11,455 nucleotides of DNA from Smittium mucronatum (Eukaryota; Kickxellomycota; Harpellomycetes; Harpellales; Legeriomycetaceae), in NCBI GenBank assembly GCA_001953115.1, contig LSSL01001568.1, forward strand, positions 2,491 through 13,945. The letters are read 5' to 3'. Positions 7,731 to 11,455 of the stretch are shown piece after piece. The notes below the pieces were generated by a model. The model worked only from the letters and a program-made list of their open reading frames with translations, made no database searches and was not told the DNA's origin. A program made the position numbers and the translations under genes. Position 1 is the stretch's first letter. Every line of letters begins with the position of its first letter.

Positions 7731-7738
7731 CCCCCCCC
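7729..7738. repeat. C10 homopolymer
   Basis: Ten consecutive C residues lie immediately next to the tRNA-like element, read as G10 on that element's strand just before its first base. It is the counterpart of the G10 run at 7550-7559. Homopolymer length may be uncertain in sequencing. Confidence 0.8.
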
Positions 7739-7912
7739 TGGCATTGCTTCAAGTAGGCTGGATGTCTGAGGCTACATGCAGTCATGAATTAAGTTCTTTT
7801 TCAATGAAAAATAATTGATTGAAGCTATTGAGCTCCTAGTCAGAGTCTAATTCTAACAGGATTAATAAAATTAGGATCCTACTCAAATGTGGGTTTGGTT
7901 GACATGGCTTTC

Positions 7913-8170
7913 CTACAAATAGCTGTTAGAATCTGAAATCCGTTTGACTGTCGAACGCTGGGCTTGTGCACTAGAAAATGTTTGAGAAGTGCTAATCGAT
8001 AATTTAATCTTATATTGAGATAATCCACCTCTAGAATCGCTATCCTCCGAATCTCTGTGCGCTGTCTCTACTACTCCCAACCAAAAATAGTACAACATTG
8101 TGTGAAATTTTGCTTTAGTGTACTTCAAAAAGTATACTACTAAGCACCTAAACCACGACAAGGTATTTCA
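7913..8170 (-). pseudogene. Serine-rich coding-like frame of unknown identity
   Basis: The frame is open from a TGA at about 8170 to the TAG at 7913. The first ATG, at 8098, gives 61 residues, containing ETAHRDSEDSDSRGGLSQ and SISTSQTFSSAQAQRSTVK. Codon composition is balanced compared with the surroundings. However, a second minus-strand frame over the same bases (containing RIAILEVDYLNIRLNYRL and HKPSVRQSNGFQILTAI) is also open for about 68 codons, so the true frame is unclear. No domain is recognised. The GC-richer base content of 7660-8160 as a whole suggests an inserted or once-coding block that is now decayed. Confidence 0.3.
8117..8138. repeat. Inverted repeat, 9-bp arms with one mismatch
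   Basis: AGTGTACTT at 8117-8125 and AAGTATACT at 8130-8138 pair at eight of nine positions across a four-base loop, with a G-T pair at the ninth. It lies inside the coding-like block and may be the trace of a mobile-element end or chance. Confidence 0.3.
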
Positions 8171-8559
8171 CTATTAGGAGACTAAATATTGGTATAGCTT
8201 TCAAATACTATTAGATCTGAAATCTCTTATAAAATTTACAAGCATTCTTTTCAAATCTGTTTATGGTTAAATTATTTAGACCTATCAGATCTTAAAAACT
8301 AAAAAACGATTATTTTTTTTATTTCATGACAATACTGTGATAATACATATAATTTTTGATAAATCTTTGATGATATTCAACCCGTTTTTGAGTGATGTTG
8401 GTTTCTTTTTATAATTAATATATATATATATAATTTATTATATGATAATGAATTATTCAAATTGGAAAAAAATCTAATACGAATTATTATTAATTCAAAA
8501 AACTTTTTGGTTTATTGATTAAGTTTGTTTGTTGTTTTTTATTTTATAAATACGGTTTA
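8171..8559. other. AT-rich spacer with a (TA)7 run
   Basis: No gene is seen. A perfect (TA)7 microsatellite lies at 8419-8432. All frames are stop-rich. Confidence 0.6.
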
Positions 8560-8633
8560 CATAATGATTATGGGTGTGTTATTTCATAACTTTGGCTCCC
8601 ATCATGATTAATGGTGTGTAAATTTCACAATTA
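8560..8633. repeat. Imperfect tandem duplication, about 40-bp period
   Basis: Two adjacent copies begin CATAATGATTATGGGTGTG at 8560 and CATCATGATTAATGGTGTG at 8600, and continue with related ATTTCA-AA sequence. The copies differ by several substitutions and small indels. It could be a slipped duplication or two units of a dispersed repeat. It lies between coding-like tracts with no gene to regulate. Confidence 0.5.
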
Positions 8634-8861
8634 CTTAATATTGAGAATCTTTCCATTGCACTATCTACTTTAAAGCGTATATATGAAGAAGCGTTTTACA
8701 CTTAGGGTTTTTTAGAGGCTCATGACATCAGCTGTGCTCACTACACTCATTGTAAACTTTTATGTTCCTTTATGATTACCCTTCTATAATTTATAATACC
8801 AATGAAATTTAATTTAAGATCAATGTTTTTGTTATTTTCAACAATAAAATGGTAAGAAAAG
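8634..8861. other. Spacer, no gene seen
   Basis: No supported feature. A slightly GC-richer piece around 8690-8750 carries no open frame that I could follow. Confidence 0.5.
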
Positions 8862-9020
8862 CTATAGAATAAACACACCCCATTCATTGTATATGAATGA
8901 CTTGGGGAAAAGATTTTTCGGATAATTCCGCACTTTGCCTTGGGTCATCTCTTAAGGGGTTCTATATGCTTTGATTATTAAGCGCTCTAAATTTGAGTTT
9001 CTAAGCCTAGGGGCGCTTCC
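8862..9020 (-). pseudogene. Coding-like tract of unknown family, one internal stop
   Basis: This minus-strand frame has 53 codons with one internal stop (TAA at 8952) before the TAG at 8862. It reads APRLRNSNLERLIIKAYRTP, then EMTQGKVRNYPKNLFPKSF and YNEWGVFIL. The codons include many with G or C, unlike random spacer here. There is no start codon near its 5' end and I recognise no domain, so a fragment of a decayed gene, perhaps another transposon, is the most I can say. Plus-strand readings of the same bases are shorter. Confidence 0.3.
8881..8899. repeat. Perfect 7-bp inverted repeat with 5-base loop
   Basis: CATTCAT at 8881-8887 and ATGAATG at 8893-8899 pair fully. The flanking CCC before and GGGG after could extend the stem across a small bulge. 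It overlaps the coding-like tract at 8862-9020, so it may be incidental. Confidence 0.35.
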
Positions 9021-9092
9021 TTAATTTATTTTTTATAAATAGTTAGCCTTTTTGCATTCAGGGATTATAATTTCATATCATTAAAGGTATAA

Positions 9093-9296
9093 TTAGATCA
9101 TTATTTTCCTATTAACACTATCGATATTTTAAGCGTCCTGAATGAATAGATCTATAAAGACAATATGCCTTTGATTTCAATTCCATATTTGATATTCCTT
9201 CTACACATACCTATCCTAAGCTTCAGCTAGCCTAATATAAATATTTTTTATTGGCGATATTTACCAAAATTTCCATCTATAGTTTATTTCGTATAA
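9093..9296 (+). pseudogene. Coding-like tract of unknown family, two internal stops
   Basis: A plus-strand frame of 68 codons has only two internal stops, TAG at 9147 and TAG at 9228, before the TAA at 9294. It reads HYFPINTIDILSVLNE, then KDNMPLISIPYLIFLLHIPI, then INIFYWRYLPKFPSIVYF. The hydrophobic middle resembles a membrane segment, but AT-rich codons bias toward such residues. No family is recognised. Confidence 0.2.
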
Positions 9297-9623
9297 TTTG
9301 GTAATAACCAATTCTTTGGTTGATTTATTATTTAATAGCTAAATATTTTAAGCCTATCACCGAATATTATTCATTGGCCTAAAATATTATCTAGTGTAGC
9401 AGTTTTTATTGAGTTTATTTTTTTAACGCAGGATTTCTGATCGAAGAAGTGATTACAATACACCATCATAATTCAAATTTACTTTTTTTTTGGTTTCAAA
9501 TATACTTTTTTAAAAAAATCAATATTACTTTTTATAGAATTATTTTTACTTTTTTAATAATTGAATTTAAATTTCTCAAATCATTATTACTTTTTTTAAA
9601 TTACACACTTTTGTTGAATTTGA
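9297..9623. other. AT-rich spacer, no gene seen
   Basis: Open plus-strand reading here, within a longer 86-codon frame, consists of Phe, Leu, Ile and Lys from poly-T and poly-A runs, so I do not call it. Confidence 0.6.
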
Positions 9624-9833
9624 ATAGGAAATATTTTTTATGGTTTTTATGGTTTTTATCCACAAGAAAAGCGTTTCATCAATGCTTTATAGTCTTTGCC
9701 CCCCTCTGAATATCTACGTATTCATGATCCTATCAATATCTTTAATGAAAAAAAGATAAAAAAAATAAAATTAATTAAAATAGAGTTAATAAGCACTATC
9801 CTTGACTTTTATTCTATTTTTATAAAGAGATAG
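9624..9833 (+). pseudogene. Coding-like tract of unknown family, one internal stop
   Basis: This plus-strand frame has 70 codons and one internal TAG (9690-9692). It reads FYGFYGFYPQEKRFINAL, then SLPPSEYLRIHDPINIFNEK and a lysine- and isoleucine-rich end. The stretch from about 9657 to 9745 has mixed codon use and looks truly protein-derived, while the rest could be spacer. I recognise no domain. An adjacent frame gives an 86-codon reading over part of it, but with a much more biased composition. Confidence 0.25.
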
Positions 9834-9909
9834 TTCAAGTAAAAAATTTTCGAAAGAGTGTTTGTTATCGAGTGACTTTTTCTAAAGGACGCTTTGCATT
9901 TGCAGTATT

Positions 9910-10014
9910 ATGAAAATTAAATTAAAACAAATTATCAAACAAGAAATCCAATTTGATATTATTGTGATTAACTTAAACCGTCAAATCCTCTTGTTAGTTA
10001 TGAGAACGAAATAA
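9910..10014 (+). other. 34-codon open frame, doubtful
   Basis: An ATG at 9910 opens a small frame reading KQIIKQEIQFDIIVINLN and ending in LLLVMRTK. It is not long enough to distinguish from chance, and no homology is recognised. Confidence 0.15.
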
Positions 10015-10067
10015 TTGAGAATTTTCTTTTATTAAGGCTAATTACATCTAAAGAGTTATAAAATTGA

Positions 10068-10475
10068 TTCTATAGTCAAAAGGTCCGACATTTCATCAAA
10101 CCAAAGAAATTAGCAGAATTTTTATCAACAAGTTATAGTTTAGGAATCGCATAATTACTCTGCAGCGGATAACACAAAAATAAACAGAAAAAATACAAAA
10201 AAATTGTTTATTCTCAAGAATCTGCAATTATTTTATCATTAATGTCTTATACGCTTCTGGATAAACAAAATTCACATTCATAAATAGCCACTTTTTCCCA
10301 CAATTTAAAAAGCAGGTTTTTTAAACCTTTTAATTCTCAAGCAATATTTATACTAGTCTATCTTTAATAAAAAAAGGTTTTAAACTCATCTAGTCTTAAA
10401 ATTCTAAATCGTACGCACAGTTATTATATGCAGGTGGCCCACAATTTATGCGAATTATTTTTATGTGAATTTTGA
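10068..10475 (+). pseudogene. Long low-stop tract, possible decayed gene
   Basis: One plus-strand frame spans 136 codons with five internal stops (10152, 10170, 10281, 10365, 10368), fewer than half of what this composition predicts. It reads VRHFIKPKKLAEFLSTSYSL, later KKIVYSQESAIILSLMSYTL, and SSSLKILNRTHSYYMQVAHN before running into the ATGCGAATT repeat cluster. An overlapping frame also reads fairly open in the first 60 codons, so a frameshift is possible. No domain is recognised. Confidence 0.25.
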
Positions 10476-10535
10476 TGTTTCGAAAAATTATAAATTTCGT
10501 TTCATTTTTATGCGAATTCTCATTTTTTGCGGATT
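10445..10535. repeat. Cluster of degenerate TTTATGCGAATT-like units
   Basis: Units read TTTATGCGAATT at 10445-10456, TTTATGTGAATT at 10460-10471, TTTATGCGAATT at 10507-10518 and TTTTTGCGGATT at 10524-10535. Paired units are 15-17 bases apart, with a more diverged stretch between the pairs. Related words occur at about 5322 and 11017. It looks like a decayed tandem repeat. I have the impression that AT-rich Glomeromycotina genomes carry similar ATGCGAATTTT repeats, but that is memory and not checked. Confidence 0.5.
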
Positions 10536-11455
10536 GGAACTAGCCAATATAATTAATTTAAAATATAAATTGATTTGATTTATCCAATTGACATGAGATT
10601 TTATCAACCAATCTAAATAAATTCTTAGGGTTCTACGATTTGAAACTGCTGGTTTTTACAGTTTAGATTTAAAATGACCATGATAAAAGCTGTTTCTTAT
10701 AAATATTGAATAAAAGCATAAATTATTGAATAATACTTATATGAAAATAATAGAATCAGAAAAGATTTTTTTAAACTTATAACTCTTCTAAATGGTAGGT
10801 ATTGGTTGAGTTAAAAGTGAAATCATAAAAAAACTGTTTATTTACATATCAAATCACATTAGCTAAGCTGAAAAGATAGAAAATAAAAATTACTTCATCT
10901 AGCAATTGTCCTTATATTAAAAAAATAATAATAATACAATTCTCTGATTAAAATATCTAATATCTAAAGACGTTTATTACAGAGTTAGCCGTATAAATTT
11001 TATGAAAAAATTTTATATGCGAATTTTCACGAATTTGGCTTTTTTATATTTTTTAGAATCTATAAATGAATATAGCAAGCTTTAAATGTACAAAGAAGCT
11101 GGATTTTTTTGAACAGCTCACTTATTGCCGGTTTTATTTTTTATGTAATATTTTATGCTTAAAACCCCGATGAACTTTTTTTTTGAAAACTAAGAAATAC
11201 TTATTTGGTAACTTTTTAATATTTGGATGTACTCTACTCCAAAAAAAGTTTTATACTTAGCAAATAATCTCGATAATATGTCGTTTTTGGAAATTATTCT
11301 CTAAAATTTTTTGGAAATATAAAAAATAACTCGCTATTAGCGAATTTAAATAATATAAAAAAATCGAGTGATCAATTTTCACTCCAAAGGGCTAAATATC
11401 TTATATTGTTTAGGGACTTGATAATGTACTTTTCGAAGTACAATAAACTAAAATT
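10536..11455. other. AT-rich spacer, no gene seen
   Basis: No supported gene. Another ATGCGAATTTT word with a near-copy CACGAATTT lies at 11017-11036. A mildly GC-richer patch at 10625-10680 has open frames of only about 20 codons on the plus strand. The sequence to the right edge is stop-rich in all frames. Confidence 0.55.

Larger units (their letters stand above)
7603..7785 (-). other. GC-richer patch with a 60-codon frame, doubtful gene
   Basis: A minus-strand ATG at 7785 opens a 60-codon frame with codons of mixed composition for its first 45 residues, including SWYIAQLSRRYEAGRPSEE. It passes through the C10 run as a glycine triplet and ends in AT-only codons. I recognise no domain. The same bases carry a tRNA-like box pair, so the higher GC content may reflect a SINE-like or tRNA-derived element rather than coding. 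Confidence 0.2.

Noticed and set aside
9449..9709. 86-codon plus-strand frame
   Set aside because: Most residues are Phe, Leu, Ile and Lys from T and A runs. The overlapping frame at 9624-9833 has more protein-like codons in the GC-richer part.
1..11455. CRISPR array, bacterial operon or prophage features
   Set aside because: There are no regularly spaced direct repeats with unique spacers and no prokaryotic gene organisation, and the one intact gene is a fungal-type transporter.

Overview
This is a very AT-rich eukaryotic window, by eye roughly three quarters or more A+T, with one intact protein-coding gene. That gene, on the minus strand at 3553-5070, is an intronless fungal-type PHO89/PHO-4 sodium-phosphate symporter of the PiT family. 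The protein is the only firm taxonomic clue and points to a fungus. The strong AT bias, long gene-poor flanks, decayed transposon pieces and a scattered ATGCGAATT-type motif would suit an AT-rich early-diverging fungus such as a Glomeromycotina lineage. That placement is inference only, and the sequence does not settle it.

Layout: 1-1502 is AT-rich spacer with a short (AT)n run and a few palindromes. A plus-strand stretch at 1503-1840 reads like a decayed coding region of unknown family. From 2111 to 3323, several minus-strand segments look like one decayed gene broken by stops and frameshifts. Their order and residue patterns are faintly like a pogo/Tigger (DDE_1) transposase, with a helix-turn-helix-like start and a tryptophan-patterned tail. 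Then comes the PHO89-like gene (3553-5070) with a TATA box about 90 bases upstream of its ATG.

Upstream of PHO89, 5524-6124 on the minus strand holds a remnant of a Ty1/copia retrotransposon. It has an aspartic-protease-like LDSG segment, the matching downstream beta-strand pattern, and possible gag-pre-integrase pieces, all broken by stops. From 6125 to 11455 there is no intact gene that I can defend. This part holds several coding-like tracts with few stops (6675-7018, 7913-8170, 8862-9020, 9093-9296, 9624-9833, 10068-10475), a tRNA-like pol III box pair beside a C10 run (7676-7738) with a G10 run 170 bases away, a 40-bp imperfect tandem duplication (8560-8633), and a cluster of degenerate ATGCGAATT-like units (10445-10535).

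The genes do not form a pathway. The picture is one conserved, selected transporter gene in a neighbourhood of transposon debris and AT-rich spacer. I found no convincing new biological system. The best leads are the copia remnant, the composite pogo-like pseudogene and the recurring ATGCGA motif. All frame readings were made by hand, and no similarity search or statistics were run.
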